Below are positions 1-9,101 of a DNA stretch of 64,000 nt, piece by piece. This DNA is from Rudaea sp. 3F27F6. Its GTDB lineage: Bacteria > Pseudomonadota > Gammaproteobacteria > Xanthomonadales > Rhodanobacteraceae. Positions within the stretch are counted from its first letter, which is position 1. Each line of letters begins with the position of its first letter. The stretch covers positions 612,049 to 676,048 of the forward strand of contig NZ_SCNG01000003.1 of NCBI RefSeq assembly GCF_005503555.1, given 5' to 3'. The notes under the pieces were generated by a model. That model made no database searches. It saw nothing but the letters and a program-made list of their open reading frames with translations, and was not told the origin of the DNA. The translations under genes were made by a program, and so were the position numbers.

Positions 1-471
1 GTTGCGGGGCGCCGGCTCGACGACGACAGCGCGATGCTGCTACGCTTCGAGAACGGCGCGAGCGGCGTCCTGTTCGCGACCCAGGTCGCCGCGGGCGAAG
101 AAAACAACATCCGCATCCGCGTCTACGGCGAGAAGGGCGGCCTCGAATGGCAGCAGGCCGACGCGAATTCGCTGGTGCTGCGCCTGATCGATGCGCCGGT
201 GCAGGTGCTGCGCACCGGCTCGGCCTATCTCGCCCCAATCGCCGCGGCGAACGCGCGCACGCCGCCGGGCCATCCCGAGGGTTATCTCGAAGCGTTCGCC
301 AATATCTATGCCGCGTTTTACAAGGCGGTGCGCGACTACGAGCGCGATCCCGCGATCGATTTCCGCAGTTACGATTTTCCCAACGTCGACGATGGCCTGC
401 ACGGCATGAGCTTCGTCGATACCGTCGTGCGTTCCGCACAATCCGACAAGAAGTGGACGGCTTTGCCATGA
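1..471 (+). CDS. Gfo/Idh/MocA-family oxidoreductase, C-terminal part (5' end outside window)
   Basis: The reading frame is open from base 1, so only the last 156 codons are present; the N-terminal Rossmann NAD(P)-binding domain lies upstream of the window. The visible part matches the C-terminal substrate-binding alpha/beta domain of the family: it opens with the strand pattern LLRFENGASGVL, followed by an IRVYGEKGGLEW segment, both characteristic of this family's open-faced sheet. Family members are NAD(P)-dependent sugar or polyol dehydrogenases; the substrate cannot be read here. Its stop overlaps the ATG of the next gene (ATGA, 468-471), so the two are translationally coupled. Together with the downstream epimerase-like gene this suggests a sugar or cyclitol catabolic unit. 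Confidence 0.85.
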   Translation, partial: VAGRRLDDDSAMLLRFENGASGVLFATQVAAGEENNIRIRVYGEKGGLEWQQADANSLVLRLIDAPVQVLRTGSAYLAPIAAANARTPPGHPEGYLEAFANIYAAFYKAVRDYERDPAIDFRSYDFPNVDDGLHGMSFVDTVVRSAQSDKKWTALP

Positions 472-1523
472 AGACGATCAAGGGTCCGGCGATTTTTCTT
501 GCGCAGTTCATGGGCGACAAGGCGCCGTTCGACAAACTCGAAAGCATCTGTCGCTGGATGGCGTCGATCGGCTATCGCGGCGTGCAGATTCCGAGCTGGG
601 ACAGCCGCTGCATCGATCTCAAACGCGCCGCAGAAAGCAAGGACTACTGCGACGAGATCAAGGGCGTCGTCGAGTCCTGCGGCCTCAAGATCACCGAACT
701 CTCGACCCATTTGCAGGGTCAGCTCATCGCCGTGCATCCGGCCTACGATGCGCAGTTCGACGGTTTCGCCCCGGAATCGGTGCGCGGCAACCGCGACAAG
801 CGCACGGCCTGGGCGGTCGAGCAGCTTCACCTCGCTGCGCGCGCGAGCCGCAATCTCGGCCTCGACGCGCACGCCACGTTCTCAGGCGCGCTGCTCTGGC
901 ACACGTTCTACCCGTGGCCGCAGCGTCCCGCGGGCGTGGTCGAAGACGGGTTCAAGGAACTCGCGCGCCGCTGGCGGCCGATTCTCAATGCGTTCGACGA
1001 CGTCGGCGTCGACGTCTGTTACGAAATTCATCCGGGCGAGGATCTGCACGACGGCGTGACCTTCGAGCGCTTCCTCGCAGCGACCGGCGACCACCCACGC
1101 TGCCGCATGCTCTACGACCCGAGCCATTTCGTCCTGCAGCAGCTCGACTATCTGCGCTATATCGATCACTACCACGAGTTCATCCGCATCTTCCACGTGA
1201 AGGACGCGGAGTTCCGCCCGTCGGGCAAGTCGGGCGTGTACGGCGGCTACCAGAATTGGATCGATCGCCCGGGACGATTCCGCTCGCTCGGCGACGGCCA
1301 AGTCGATTTCAAGGCGGTCTTCTCGAAATTCGCCCAGTACGATTATCCGGGCTGGGCGGTGGTCGAGTGGGAGTGCGCGATCAAGCACCCGGAAGACGGC
1401 GCGAAGGAAGGCGCGGCATTCGTGCGCGACCACATTATCCGCGTTACCGAACACGCCTTCGACGACTTCGCCGGGCAGGGTGCCGACGAGGCACTCAACC
1501 GTAGGGTGCTTGGCTTGTCCTGA
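468..1523 (+). CDS. sugar phosphate isomerase/epimerase (xylose isomerase-like TIM barrel)
   Basis: A protein of 351 residues in the AP-endonuclease-2/xylose-isomerase-like TIM barrel superfamily. The start is the ATG at 468, which overlaps the upstream stop by four bases; the open frame begins earlier but that extension is a shadow of the upstream gene. Candidate metal ligands are visible in the usual order: Glu in CYEIHPGED, Asp/His in YDPSHF, His in IFHVKDAEF and Glu in VVEWE. Enzymes of this family isomerise or epimerise sugars and inositol derivatives and are often paired with Gfo/Idh/MocA dehydrogenases, as here. The exact substrate is unknown. Confidence 0.85.
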   Translation: MKTIKGPAIFLAQFMGDKAPFDKLESICRWMASIGYRGVQIPSWDSRCIDLKRAAESKDYCDEIKGVVESCGLKITELSTHLQGQLIAVHPAYDAQFDGFAPESVRGNRDKRTAWAVEQLHLAARASRNLGLDAHATFSGALLWHTFYPWPQRPAGVVEDGFKELARRWRPILNAFDDVGVDVCYEIHPGEDLHDGVTFERFLAATGDHPRCRMLYDPSHFVLQQLDYLRYIDHYHEFIRIFHVKDAEFRPSGKSGVYGGYQNWIDRPGRFRSLGDGQVDFKAVFSKFAQYDYPGWAVVEWECAIKHPEDGAKEGAAFVRDHIIRVTEHAFDDFAGQGADEALNRRVLGLS

Positions 1524-1590
1524 GTGCGCGCCCGGCACAATCGCCGGGATGAATTGAGGAACCTCCCGACAGTTCTGATTTCATCGAATC

Positions 1591-1695
1591 TCGTCATTCC
1601 GGCGCAAGCTGGAATCCAGCTTTTGGCCGGTCGGACACAAAGCGGAATCCCGGCTTGGCCAGTTCCTCGGCTGTCGAGAGCCGCCGGGATGACGA
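1591..1695. repeat. family-A palindromic repeat (complete copy A1)
   Basis: The element begins TCGTCATTCCGGCGCAAGC, continues into GGAATCCAGC, and ends with the inverted counterpart GCCGGGATGACGA. It fills most of the 188-base gap between the isomerase and the EcsC-like gene, which are convergent. Other copies or half copies lie at 8951-8980, 11637-11667, 11829-11858, 24439-24524 and 59531-59566. The gap contains no other recognisable gene. Confidence 0.8.
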
Positions 1696-1711
1696 ACAAA
1701 TCGGAACTTGC

Positions 1712-2413
1712 CTAACGCTTCCGTTCCGAGTCTTCGTCCGACTTTTTTCTTCCGAAGCGCGCCATCTTGCGCACCGCGTCGCCGATCATGCCTAGCGAGG
1801 TCTTCACCGCGTCGAGCGACCAGTCGAGCACGCGCCGCTCGTCGACGCCGCTGAACGCGCGCACCACGTCGGGCATGCCGGTGATCGGCGAGTCTTTCCA
1901 TTTCGCCACGGCCTGCGCGCGTTTGCCGATCGCGTAGGTGACGCTGGCGTTGCTGACCGCGGACGAGACGATCGCGGCGATCGGCACGAAGCGTTTGGTC
2001 AGCGCGCCGCCGATGCGCCCGCCGAGGCGGCGCAGCACGCCGCGCACGAGGATGTCGCCGGCGATGCTGGCGCTCGTGCCCACGGTTTGCACGCGGTCGA
2101 TCAGCTCAGTGTGCAGGGCCGCAGGCAACTGCAGCGAATATAGCTTGAAGGTGTCTTCGACCAGCTCGCGCTGCACGCGCGCGAGGAACTTGGCGTCGAG
2201 CACTTCGCCGAAGACGAAGCCGAGCACGCGGCCGAGGCCGGGAATCGCCTCGATCGCCGCAGTCAGCGCGCCGGTCAGCGCCGCGCGCGTGCACTTGCGC
2301 CGCAACAGGGCGACGAACTGGGTATCGACGTCGTCGACGCGTACCGCTTCGATTTCCTTGCTCGCCTTGCGTGCGGGCGGTTTGGCTTCCGGATCGCGTT
2401 TGATGCGCAGCAT
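1712..2413 (-). CDS. EcsC-like protein
   Basis: A protein of 233 residues. It resembles the EcsC family in having small-residue-rich amphipathic helices and the segments GILV-type SASIAGDILVRG and GGRIGGALTKRF, followed by a hydrophobic IAAIVSSAVSNAS stretch. EcsC was named from a Bacillus ABC-transporter operon but the biochemical role of the family is unsettled; no transporter genes are adjacent here. The termini are highly charged (RKKSDEDSERKR at the end). The ATG at 2413 is the only good start. It is transcribed divergently from mtnA. Assignment rests on pattern recognition only, so a general membrane-associated hypothetical is the alternative. Confidence 0.6.
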   Translation of the reverse strand: MLRIKRDPEAKPPARKASKEIEAVRVDDVDTQFVALLRRKCTRAALTGALTAAIEAIPGLGRVLGFVFGEVLDAKFLARVQRELVEDTFKLYSLQLPAALHTELIDRVQTVGTSASIAGDILVRGVLRRLGGRIGGALTKRFVPIAAIVSSAVSNASVTYAIGKRAQAVAKWKDSPITGMPDVVRAFSGVDERRVLDWSLDAVKTSLGMIGDAVRKMARFGRKKSDEDSERKR

Positions 2414-2536
2414 GGCCGCATGCTAACGGAAAATGCCGGCAGCCGCGTTTCCGCGCCGGGCGGATCGGGCCGCGACAAGGCAGCTGCAACGATCATCGGT
2501 TATTCTTAACAATTGACCGCTTTCTCAGAATTCCCC

Positions 2537-3604
2537 ATGTCCGATCTTTCTCCTGCTTCGCTGGATCGCCACGATACGATCCGTGCCGTGAACTACGCCG
2601 GCGGCGCGCTGCGCCTGCTCGATCAGCGCGAGCTGCCGTTCACCGAGGCGCAGATCGAATGCCGCAACGCGCTCGAAGTCGCAAAGGCGATCAAGGATCT
2701 GGTCGTGCGCGGTGCGCCGGCGATCGGCATCGCCGCGGCCTGGGGCGTGGTGCTGCAGGCCGCGCTGCTCGACACCGCCGGGCAGAAAATCAGCGTGGCC
2801 GCACTCGACCCGACATTCGACGCCTTGAACGCCGCGCGGCCGACCGCGGTCAACCTCGCCTGGGCGCTCGCGCGCATGCGCCGCGCGCTCGAACAGGCGA
2901 AGTCCGATCCGCTCGCCGTGCTCGCCGCCGAGGCGCGCGCGATCCAGGACGAGGATCTCGCCGCCAACCGCAAGATGGGCGAATTCGGCGCGGGTTTCTT
3001 CGGCGAGCGCATCGGCGTGCTCACGCATTGCAATACCGGCTCGCTCGCCACGGCGGGCTTCGGCACCGCGCTCGGCGTGATCCGCGCGGGCTACGCCGGC
3101 GGCAAAGTCGCGCAGGTGTATGCGGGCGAGACGCGGCCGTGGCTGCAGGGCGCGCGCCTGACCATGTGGGAGCTTGTGCGCGACCGCATTCCGGCCAAGC
3201 TGATCGCGGATTCGGCGGCGTCGCACCTGATGAAGTCGGGCGCGGTGCAGTGGATCGTGGTCGGCGCCGACCGCATCGCTGCGAACGGCGACACGGCGAA
3301 CAAGATCGGCACCTACCAGCTCGCGATCAGCGCGAAGCGGCACGGGGTCAAGTTTATGGTCGTCGCGCCGTGGTCGACCGTTGACATGCAGACCAAGCAC
3401 GGCGACGACATCGAGATCGAACTGCGCGATCCGGCCGAGCTGCTGTCGATCTCCGGCAAGCGCACCGTGGTCGACGGCGCCGATGCGTGGAATCCGGTGT
3501 TCGACGTGACGCCGGCCGAATTGATCGACGTCATCGTCACCGAACGCGGCTCGATCGAGCGGCCGAATGCGGCGCAGATGCAGGATCTGCTCGCGCGGGG
3601 CTGA
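2537..3604 (+). CDS. mtnA: S-methyl-5-thioribose-1-phosphate isomerase
   Basis: A protein of 355 residues that converts 5-methylthioribose-1-phosphate to 5-methylthioribulose-1-phosphate in the methionine salvage pathway. It belongs to the eIF2B-alpha/beta/delta-like family. Diagnostic segments are VVRGAPAIG near the N-terminus, the catalytic-cysteine motif [24 protein letters not shown], and the catalytic-aspartate motif [18 protein letters not shown]. An in-frame TTG at 2513 extends the frame, but the ATG at 2537 gives the normal family N-terminus. The other salvage genes are not in this window. The next gene starts five bases after its stop, so they are probably co-transcribed. Confidence 0.95.
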   Translation: MSDLSPASLDRHDTIRAVNYAGGALRLLDQRELPFTEAQIECRNALEVAKAIKDLVVRGAPAIGIAAAWGVVLQAALLDTAGQKISVAALDPTFDALNAARPTAVNLAWALARMRRALEQAKSDPLAVLAAEARAIQDEDLAANRKMGEFGAGFFGERIGVLTHCNTGSLATAGFGTALGVIRAGYAGGKVAQVYAGETRPWLQGARLTMWELVRDRIPAKLIADSAASHLMKSGAVQWIVVGADRIAANGDTANKIGTYQLAISAKRHGVKFMVVAPWSTVDMQTKHGDDIEIELRDPAELLSISGKRTVVDGADAWNPVFDVTPAELIDVIVTERGSIERPNAAQMQDLLARG

Positions 3605-3609
3605 ACACG

Positions 3610-3999
3610 ATGTCGCAGTTTCTTCAATTCTGCATCGTCGGCGTGATCGGCTTCTTCGTCGACTGGGGCGTGCTCTGGCTGCTCGTGACCGGCTTCTCCT
3701 GGGACCGTTTCAGCGCACGCCTGATCTCGTTTCTCTGCGCGGCGACGGCGACCTGGCTGATCAACCGCAACACCACGTTCAAGGGCACGCGCAATCACTC
3801 GCGTCTGGGCGAATGGATGCGCTACATCTTCGCGATGAGCGGCGGCTTCGCCTGCAACTTCGCCGCCTACTCGGCGCTCGTGCTCGCCTTCGATTTCGAT
3901 GCGCATTGGCTGGCGTTGCCCGTCGCCGCCGGTTCGGTGGCCGGCCTCGGCGTCAACTACATCGCCTCGCGCCACTGGATCTACCGCAAGACTTCCTAG
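3610..3999 (+). CDS. GtrA-family membrane protein
   Basis: A small integral membrane protein of 129 residues with four predicted transmembrane segments: FCIVGVIGFFVDWGVLWLL, a second around LISFLCAATATWLI, a third around CNFAAYSALVLAF, and a fourth around LPVAAGSVAGLGVNYIA. The segment LINRNTTFKG after the second helix and the closing NYIASRHWIY are typical of the GtrA/DPMS family. Members are thought to help flip polyprenyl-linked sugars across the inner membrane for surface glycan modification. No glycosyltransferase is adjacent, so the partner is unknown. The ATG at 3610 lies five bases after mtnA. Confidence 0.85.
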   Translation: MSQFLQFCIVGVIGFFVDWGVLWLLVTGFSWDRFSARLISFLCAATATWLINRNTTFKGTRNHSRLGEWMRYIFAMSGGFACNFAAYSALVLAFDFDAHWLALPVAAGSVAGLGVNYIASRHWIYRKTS

Positions 4000-4303
4000 C
4001 CGGCGCGGGGCCGCCGCGGCGCGGTCGCCGGCGCGATTTTCGCTTGGAAAAAGTATACAAAATGCCGGGTGCGGCGGGCTTGGTCGTGGGCGCTTTTCCG
4101 AGGGTTGACGCCGATTGGTTTTCGGGCCTCAGAGCGATGTTCTAATTTATTGAAATTATTCGGTTTTATCGCTCCGAAAATACCGCTTCGGAGGTGCCGG
4201 GTGTGATAAAATTATTGCGGTCCGATTTCAGCGGAAATTTCGGCGAAATCGAACCCGATCGACGCCACGCGTCCACGCAGCAAATCACAGGAAAAACCAT
4301 ACG
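4000..4303. other. 304-base gap upstream of gyrA
   Basis: No gene was seen. The first half is GC-rich; 4140-4225 is markedly AT-rich for this chromosome and holds gyrA promoter candidates. The best is a GATAAAAT at about 4205 preceded by TG (extended minus-10 style), without a convincing minus-35. The words TTTTATC near 4165 and GATAAAA near 4205 are an inverted pair around it. The promoter assignment is tentative. Confidence 0.4.
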
Positions 4304-6988
4304 ATGGCTGACTTGGCCAAAGAAATCATTCGCGTCAACATCGAAGACGAAATGCGCCAGAGCTACCTCGATTACGCGATGAGCGTGATCGTCGGCCGCG
4401 CTCTGCCGGATGTGCGCGACGGCCTCAAGCCCGTGCATCGTCGCGTGCTCTACGCGATGCAGGAGTTGAACAACACCTGGAACCGCTCCTACATCAAGTG
4501 CGCGCGCGTGGTCGGTGACGTCATCGGTAAGTACCATCCGCACGGCGACCAGTCGGTGTACGACGCGCTCGTACGCATGGCCCAGGATTTCTCGCTGCGC
4601 TATCCGCTCGTCGACGGCCAGGGCAATTTCGGCTCGGTCGACGGCGACAACGCCGCGGCGATGCGTTACACCGAGTGCCGCCTCGATCGCCTCACCTCGG
4701 AAATCCTCTCCGACCTCGACAAAGAAACCGTCGACTTCCAGCCCAACTACGACGAGAAGGATCTTGAGCCGACCGTGCTGCCTGCACGCGTGCCGAATCT
4801 GCTCGTCAACGGTTCGGCCGGCATCGCCGTCGGCATGGCGACCAACGTGCCGCCGCACAACATCTCCGAGATCATCGATGCCTGCATCGCGGTGATCGAC
4901 GATCCCGACCTCGGATTCGACGACCTGCTGCGTCTCGTGCCGGGTCCCGATTTTCCGACCTACGGCATCATCAACGGCGCCGCCGGCATCATCGAGGCGT
5001 ACAAGACCGGCCGCGGTCGCATCTATGTGCGCGCGAAAGCCGAGATCGAGACCGAGGACAACGGCCGCGAGACGATCATCGTCACCGAGCTGCCGTACCA
5101 GGTGAACAAGAAGCGCCTGATCGAGACGATCGCCGAGCTGCACAAGGAAAAGAAGCTCGAGGGCATCGCTCCCGACGGCCTGCGCGACGAGTCCGACAAG
5201 GACGGCATGCGCATCGTCATCGAAGTGCGCAAGGACACGCTCGGCGAAGTGCTGCTCAACAACCTGTATCAGCAGACGCAGATGCAGGTGACGTTCGGCA
5301 TCAACATGGTCGCGCTCGTCGACGGCCAGCCGCGCCTGCTCAATCTCAAGGAAATTCTCGAAGCCTTCATCCGCCACCGCCGCGAAGTGGTGACCCGGCG
5401 CACCATCTTCGAGCTGCGCGAAGCGCGCAAGCGTGCGCACGTGTTGGAAGGTCTCACCGTCGCGCTCGCCAATATCGACGAGATGATCGAGCTGATCAGG
5501 ACTTCCGAGTCGAGCGAAGTCGCGCGCGAGCGCATGCTCGCCAAGCGCTGGGAGCCGGGCCTCGTGCGTTCGCTGCTCGCCGCCGCGGGCGCCGACGCGT
5601 CGAAGCCGGAAGATCTGGCGCCGAACGTCGGCCTCGGCGATGCCGGCTACCAGTTGTCGGAAGTGCAGGCGCAGCAGATCCTCGAAATGCGCCTCGCGCG
5701 CCTGACCGGCCTCGAGCAGGAAAAGCTCACTGACGAGTACAAGGAACTGCTCGCGACGATCGCGGGACTGATCGAAATCCTGCAGAACCCGGATGTCCTG
5801 CTCAAGGTCATTCGCGAAGAGCTGATCGCGATCAAGGCGCAGTACGGCGACGAGCGCCGCACCGTGATCCAGGCCAGCCAGGAAGACCTCGACGTGCTCG
5901 ACCTGATCGCGGCCGAAGACGTCGTCGTCACCCTGTCGCACGCGGGCTACGCCAAGCGCCAGCCGACCACGATCTACCGCGCCCAGCGCCGCGGCGGCAA
6001 GGGCCGCTCGGCGACTGCGATCAAGGAAGAGGATTTCGTCGAGAAGCTCTGGGTCGTCAACACTCACGACACTCTGCTCGCATTCACCAGCCTCGGCCGC
6101 GTCTACTGGCTGAAGGTGTACAAGATTCCCGAAGCCGGGCCGAACTCGCGCGGCCGCCCGATCGTCAACCTGCTGCAGCTCGAAGAGGGTGAGAAAGTGC
6201 AGGCGATTCTGCCGGTGCGCGAGTATCGCGACGATCAGTTCGTGTTCTTCGCCACGCGCAACGGCACGGTAAAGAAGACGCCGCTGACCGAGTTCGCATT
6301 CCAGTTGCAGCGTGGCAAGGCGGCGATCTCGCTCGACGAAGGCGATGCGTTGGTCGACGTGCAGCTGACCGACGGCACGCACGACGTGATGCTGTTTGCG
6401 TCGAACGGCCGCACCGTGCGTTTCGCCGAAGGCGAAGTGCGTGCGATGGGCCGCGGCGCCGGCGGCGTGCGCGGCATCCGCCTCGTCGAGGGTGCGGAAG
6501 TCGTCTCGCTGCTGGTCGTCGAGCATGCCTTGGAGCAGAGCGGCGACGAAGACGAGTCGGGCGACACGGCCGAAGCCGTCGAAGCGCTGGCCGACGAGCC
6601 GGCATCACCGACGGAAACCTACGTCCTCACCGCGACCGAACGCGGCTACGGCAAGCGCACGCCGCTGTCGAAGTATCCGCGCAAGGGTCGCGGCATCCGC
6701 GGCGTCATCGGCATCCAGTGTTCCGAGCGCAACGGCGATCTCGTCGGCGCGGTCGAACTCGACGATGCCCACGAAGTCATGCTGATCTCGAACCAGGGCA
6801 CGCTCGTGCGCACGCGCGCGAACGAAATCGCCAAGGTCGGGCGCAATACGCAGGGCGTGACCCTGATCCGTCTGCCGGCGGAGGAATCGCTGGTCGGCGT
6901 GGTCGCGATCGAATCGCTCGGCGTCGAAGAAGAAGGCGTCGACGAAAAAGATGCCGACGAGCCCGGAGCGTCGCTGCCGAGCGAATAA
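4304..6988 (+). CDS. gyrA: DNA gyrase subunit A
   Basis: A protein of 894 residues; with GyrB it introduces negative supercoils using ATP. The breakage-reunion domain starts at residue 1, the catalytic tyrosine is Tyr122 in AMRYTE, and the GyrA-box QRRGGKG is present in the C-terminal DNA-wrapping domain, so this is gyrase rather than topoisomerase IV. In the quinolone-determining region the sequence [10 protein letters not shown] places Gln at position 83 (codon 4550-4552) where E. coli has Ser; Asp87 is kept. An acidic insertion (about residues 740-773) lies in the C-terminal propeller, and the tail is acidic. The ATG at 4304 gives the canonical N-terminus. Confidence 0.98.
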   Translation: MADLAKEIIRVNIEDEMRQSYLDYAMSVIVGRALPDVRDGLKPVHRRVLYAMQELNNTWNRSYIKCARVVGDVIGKYHPHGDQSVYDALVRMAQDFSLRYPLVDGQGNFGSVDGDNAAAMRYTECRLDRLTSEILSDLDKETVDFQPNYDEKDLEPTVLPARVPNLLVNGSAGIAVGMATNVPPHNISEIIDACIAVIDDPDLGFDDLLRLVPGPDFPTYGIINGAAGIIEAYKTGRGRIYVRAKAEIETEDNGRETIIVTELPYQVNKKRLIETIAELHKEKKLEGIAPDGLRDESDKDGMRIVIEVRKDTLGEVLLNNLYQQTQMQVTFGINMVALVDGQPRLLNLKEILEAFIRHRREVVTRRTIFELREARKRAHVLEGLTVALANIDEMIELIRTSESSEVARERMLAKRWEPGLVRSLLAAAGADASKPEDLAPNVGLGDAGYQLSEVQAQQILEMRLARLTGLEQEKLTDEYKELLATIAGLIEILQNPDVLLKVIREELIAIKAQYGDERRTVIQASQEDLDVLDLIAAEDVVVTLSHAGYAKRQPTTIYRAQRRGGKGRSATAIKEEDFVEKLWVVNTHDTLLAFTSLGRVYWLKVYKIPEAGPNSRGRPIVNLLQLEEGEKVQAILPVREYRDDQFVFFATRNGTVKKTPLTEFAFQLQRGKAAISLDEGDALVDVQLTDGTHDVMLFASNGRTVRFAEGEVRAMGRGAGGVRGIRLVEGAEVVSLLVVEHALEQSGDEDESGDTAEAVEALADEPASPTETYVLTATERGYGKRTPLSKYPRKGRGIRGVIGIQCSERNGDLVGAVELDDAHEVMLISNQGTLVRTRANEIAKVGRNTQGVTLIRLPAEESLVGVVAIESLGVEEEGVDEKDADEPGASLPSE

Positions 6989-7007
6989 GCTCCGCTGACG
7001 ACCCGCA

Positions 7008-7029
7008 CCGCCGGCCGCATGGCCGGCGG
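7008..7029 (+). terminator. perfect hairpin after gyrA
   Basis: A 9-bp perfect stem (CCGCCGGCC / GGCCGGCGG) with a GCAT loop begins 19 bases after the gyrA stop. No T-run follows, so it could be an mRNA-stabilising hairpin or a factor-dependent end rather than an intrinsic terminator. Confidence 0.4.
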
Positions 7030-7095
7030 AACTCGGTGCGCGCTTGCCGATCCTAATCAGCGGACCGGCAACGGTGCGCCGGGGGAGGCGGTGCG

Positions 7096-7674
7096 ATGAG
7101 GCACGTGACAGTTCTTCTGGCGATACTGCTGCTCGCCGCATTCGATGCGCACGCGGATTCGGCTTCCGACCTCGTGCGCGCGGCGCGCGCGCAGGTCGGC
7201 GTGACCTTGCGCTACGACCCCGCTTATCGAACTATCGGTTATCCGAACGGCGACGTGCCGCTGGACCGCGGCGTGTGCACCGACGTCGTGGTTCGCGCTT
7301 ATCGCGGCATCGGCATCGATCTACAGGCGCGCGTGCACGAAGACATGCTCGCGGCGTGGAAGGTCTATCCGAAAATCTGGGGCTTGAAGGCACCCGATGC
7401 GAACATCGACCATCGGCGCGTGCAGAACCTGACGACATTCTTCGCGCGTCACGGCCAGACTCTTCCGACCGGCGACGATCCACACGGCTACCGCGCCGGC
7501 GATATCGTTACCTGGAATGTCGACGGCCTCGCGCATATCGGCATCGTCGCCGAGCGCCGCACGCGCGCGGGTGTGCCGTTCATCGTGCACAACATCGGTG
7601 CCGGCGCGCGCATGGAAGACGTGCTGTTCGCCTATCCGATCACCGGCCACTATCGCTGGCTGCCGAAGCGTTGA
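7096..7674 (+). CDS. DUF1287-family exported protein
   Basis: A protein of 192 residues with a clear signal peptide (hydrophobic TVLLAILLLAAF, probable cleavage after DAHA). The mature part matches the DUF1287 family (E. coli YijF type): a conserved Cys in RGVCTDVVVRAYR, His in NIDHRRVQNL, and His in DGLAHIGIVAERR. The Cys-His-His order resembles NlpC/P60-type cysteine peptidases and amidases, so a cell-wall or periplasmic hydrolase is a reasonable inference, but no member's substrate is established to my knowledge. It lies downstream of gyrA behind the hairpin at 7008 and is probably transcribed separately. Confidence 0.8.
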   Translation: MRHVTVLLAILLLAAFDAHADSASDLVRAARAQVGVTLRYDPAYRTIGYPNGDVPLDRGVCTDVVVRAYRGIGIDLQARVHEDMLAAWKVYPKIWGLKAPDANIDHRRVQNLTTFFARHGQTLPTGDDPHGYRAGDIVTWNVDGLAHIGIVAERRTRAGVPFIVHNIGAGARMEDVLFAYPITGHYRWLPKR

Positions 7675-7723
7675 GTCGGCCGCCTCGGCTGGGGCCTTGC
7701 CCCAGCCTGAAGCCTGCACGCGC

Positions 7724-8200
7724 TCAGATCACCGCGAGCATCGACGCCGCGTCGGAAACCTTGAACTCGCCCGGCGCTTCGAGATGCAGCGCCTTGACCA
7801 CGCCGTCGTCGGCGTAGAGAGCGAAGCGCTTGCCGCGCATGCCGAGGCCGAACGCGGTGCCGTCCATCTGCAGACCGAGCGCCTGGGTGAAGGTGCCGTT
7901 GCCGTCGGCGAGCATCCACAAACCCTCGGGCACCTGTTGGTTCTTCGCCCAGGCGTCCATGACGAAGGCGTCGTTGACCGCGATGCAGGCAATGTCCACA
8001 TTTTTACTTTTGAACTCTGCGAACTTTTCCACATAGCCCGGCAGATGCTTGGCCGAGCAGGTCGGCGTGAACGCGCCGGGCACGGAGAAGAGCACGACTT
8101 TCTTGCCCTTGAAGATCTCGTCCGTGTTGACCGCCTGCACGCCGTCCTTGAGGTAGTTGAGAGTGGCGTTGGGAATTTTGTCGCCGATTTGGATCGTCAT
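7724..8200 (-). CDS. peroxiredoxin, Prx5 type
   Basis: A thiol peroxidase of 158 residues reducing hydrogen peroxide and organic hydroperoxides. The peroxidatic cysteine is Cys48 in the motif PGAFTPTCS, and a second cysteine (Cys72 in IACIAVND) sits where the type-II plant-like Prx5 enzymes have their resolving cysteine. The segments GDKIPNATL at the start and MRGKRFALYADDGVV near the end are standard. There is no fused glutaredoxin domain, so glutaredoxin or thioredoxin would act in trans. It is transcribed divergently from hsp20, and the gap between them holds a heat-shock-type promoter pointing away from it. Confidence 0.92.
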   Translation of the reverse strand: MTIQIGDKIPNATLNYLKDGVQAVNTDEIFKGKKVVLFSVPGAFTPTCSAKHLPGYVEKFAEFKSKNVDIACIAVNDAFVMDAWAKNQQVPEGLWMLADGNGTFTQALGLQMDGTAFGLGMRGKRFALYADDGVVKALHLEAPGEFKVSDAASMLAVI

Positions 8201-8330
8201 GGATCGACCTTCGCTGATTGAGATGTTGCTATGGAGAGGTGCGGCCGAAAGTGGCCGCGTTCGACGTTCGCGTTCGCGGGCGAACGCGCGGGCAAGAAAT
8301 GATACGGCTTAAACGGCGCCGACATCATCC

Positions 8331-8358
8331 CTTGAAAAGAATGCGCGCATCCGCATTT
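8331..8358 (+). promoter_or_regulatory. sigma-32-like heat-shock promoter
   Basis: CTTGAAA at 8331-8337, a 13-base spacer, then CCGCATTT at 8351-8358. This is close to the enterobacterial sigma-32 consensus (CTTGAAA, 13-15 bases, CCCCATNT), with one mismatch in the minus-10 part. It ends 47 bases before the hsp20 start, in the right orientation. Confidence 0.65.
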
Positions 8359-8405
8359 TTCCCGTCAGCGGGCAATCGGCCCGAATCATTTGCAGGAACC
8401 CAGAC

Positions 8406-8804
8406 ATGACTATCACCCAGTACCAGAATTGGCTGCGCCCGCATCACCGCCATTTCTTCTCCGACAACCAGGATGCGCATGCGTGGACGCCGCGCGTCGA
8501 CGTGCGCGAGGAAGACGCGCGCTACGTGATCTTCGCCGACATTCCGGGCGTGGACTCGAAGGACATCGAGATCAGCATGGACAAGGGCGTGCTGACGATC
8601 AAGGGCGAGCGCAAATCGGAAAGCGCGTCCGAGAACGGCAAGCTGACCCGCGTCGAACGCCGTTACGGCGCCTTTGAGCGCAGCTTCGTGCTGCCGGACA
8701 GCGCCGATGCCGACGCGATCACCGCGAGCGGCAAGAACGGCGTGCTCGAGGTTGCGATCCCAAAGAAGGCGCAGGCCGCGCCGCGCAAGATCGCGGTGAA
8801 CTGA
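8406..8804 (+). CDS. Hsp20/alpha-crystallin small heat-shock protein
   Basis: An ATP-independent holdase chaperone of 132 residues. The alpha-crystallin domain runs from about residue 28 (WTPRVDVREEDARYVIFADIPGV) to about 122, with the family signature GVLTIKGERK and the late motif NGVLEVAIPK. The C-terminus ends RKIAVN, which lacks a textbook IxI oligomerisation motif but carries the related I-A-V. A sigma-32-like promoter lies just upstream, and the CbpA-type co-chaperone gene follows, which fits a protein-quality-control locus. The ATG at 8406 is preceded by an AGGAA-type ribosome site. Confidence 0.93.
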   Translation: MTITQYQNWLRPHHRHFFSDNQDAHAWTPRVDVREEDARYVIFADIPGVDSKDIEISMDKGVLTIKGERKSESASENGKLTRVERRYGAFERSFVLPDSADADAITASGKNGVLEVAIPKKAQAAPRKIAVN

Positions 8805-9101
8805 AGAGGTATTTTCGCGATCGTCCGTGATCGCGAGGATCACGAGGCGATCATTCCTGGCCGCGCTTTTCAATAAAGCAGCTCTCTTCGAAACACCTTT
8901 TGGACCAACCCGCGGTCGGCTATGCTGGCCGCGGGTGATTTGCGTTTTTGTCGTCATTCCCGCTCAGGCGGAAATCCGCTTGCCGCTGCGAAAAGCCGTG
9001 CAAGGAAAAAGCCGGACGATCGGTCGTTGAGGAACCCGGCCCGCGTGGGAATGAAGATAAAAAGCATGTACTCCATTGGTCGCTGATCTCATAAGCCCGA
9101 C
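8805..9101. other. gap with half repeat A2 and a hairpin
   Basis: No gene is supported. It holds the imperfect stem CCCGCGG / CCGCGGG (8909-8915 and 8929-8935), which may terminate hsp20 transcription (a TTTTTG follows near 8945). A half copy of repeat A follows at 8951-8980 (TCGTCATTCCCGC...GAAATCCGC). The 67-codon open frame across this stretch is mostly repeat and looks spurious. Confidence 0.5.

Noticed and set aside
4166..6526. A 786-codon open frame antisense to gyrA
   Set aside because: GC-rich codon bias keeps the opposite strand open. The translation is low-complexity Arg/Asp/Leu-rich sequence with no family signature, and gyrA fully explains the region.
8827..9030. A 67-codon open frame between hsp20 and cbpA
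   Set aside because: Most of it is the half copy of repeat A (reading VIPAQAEIR); there is no good start context.
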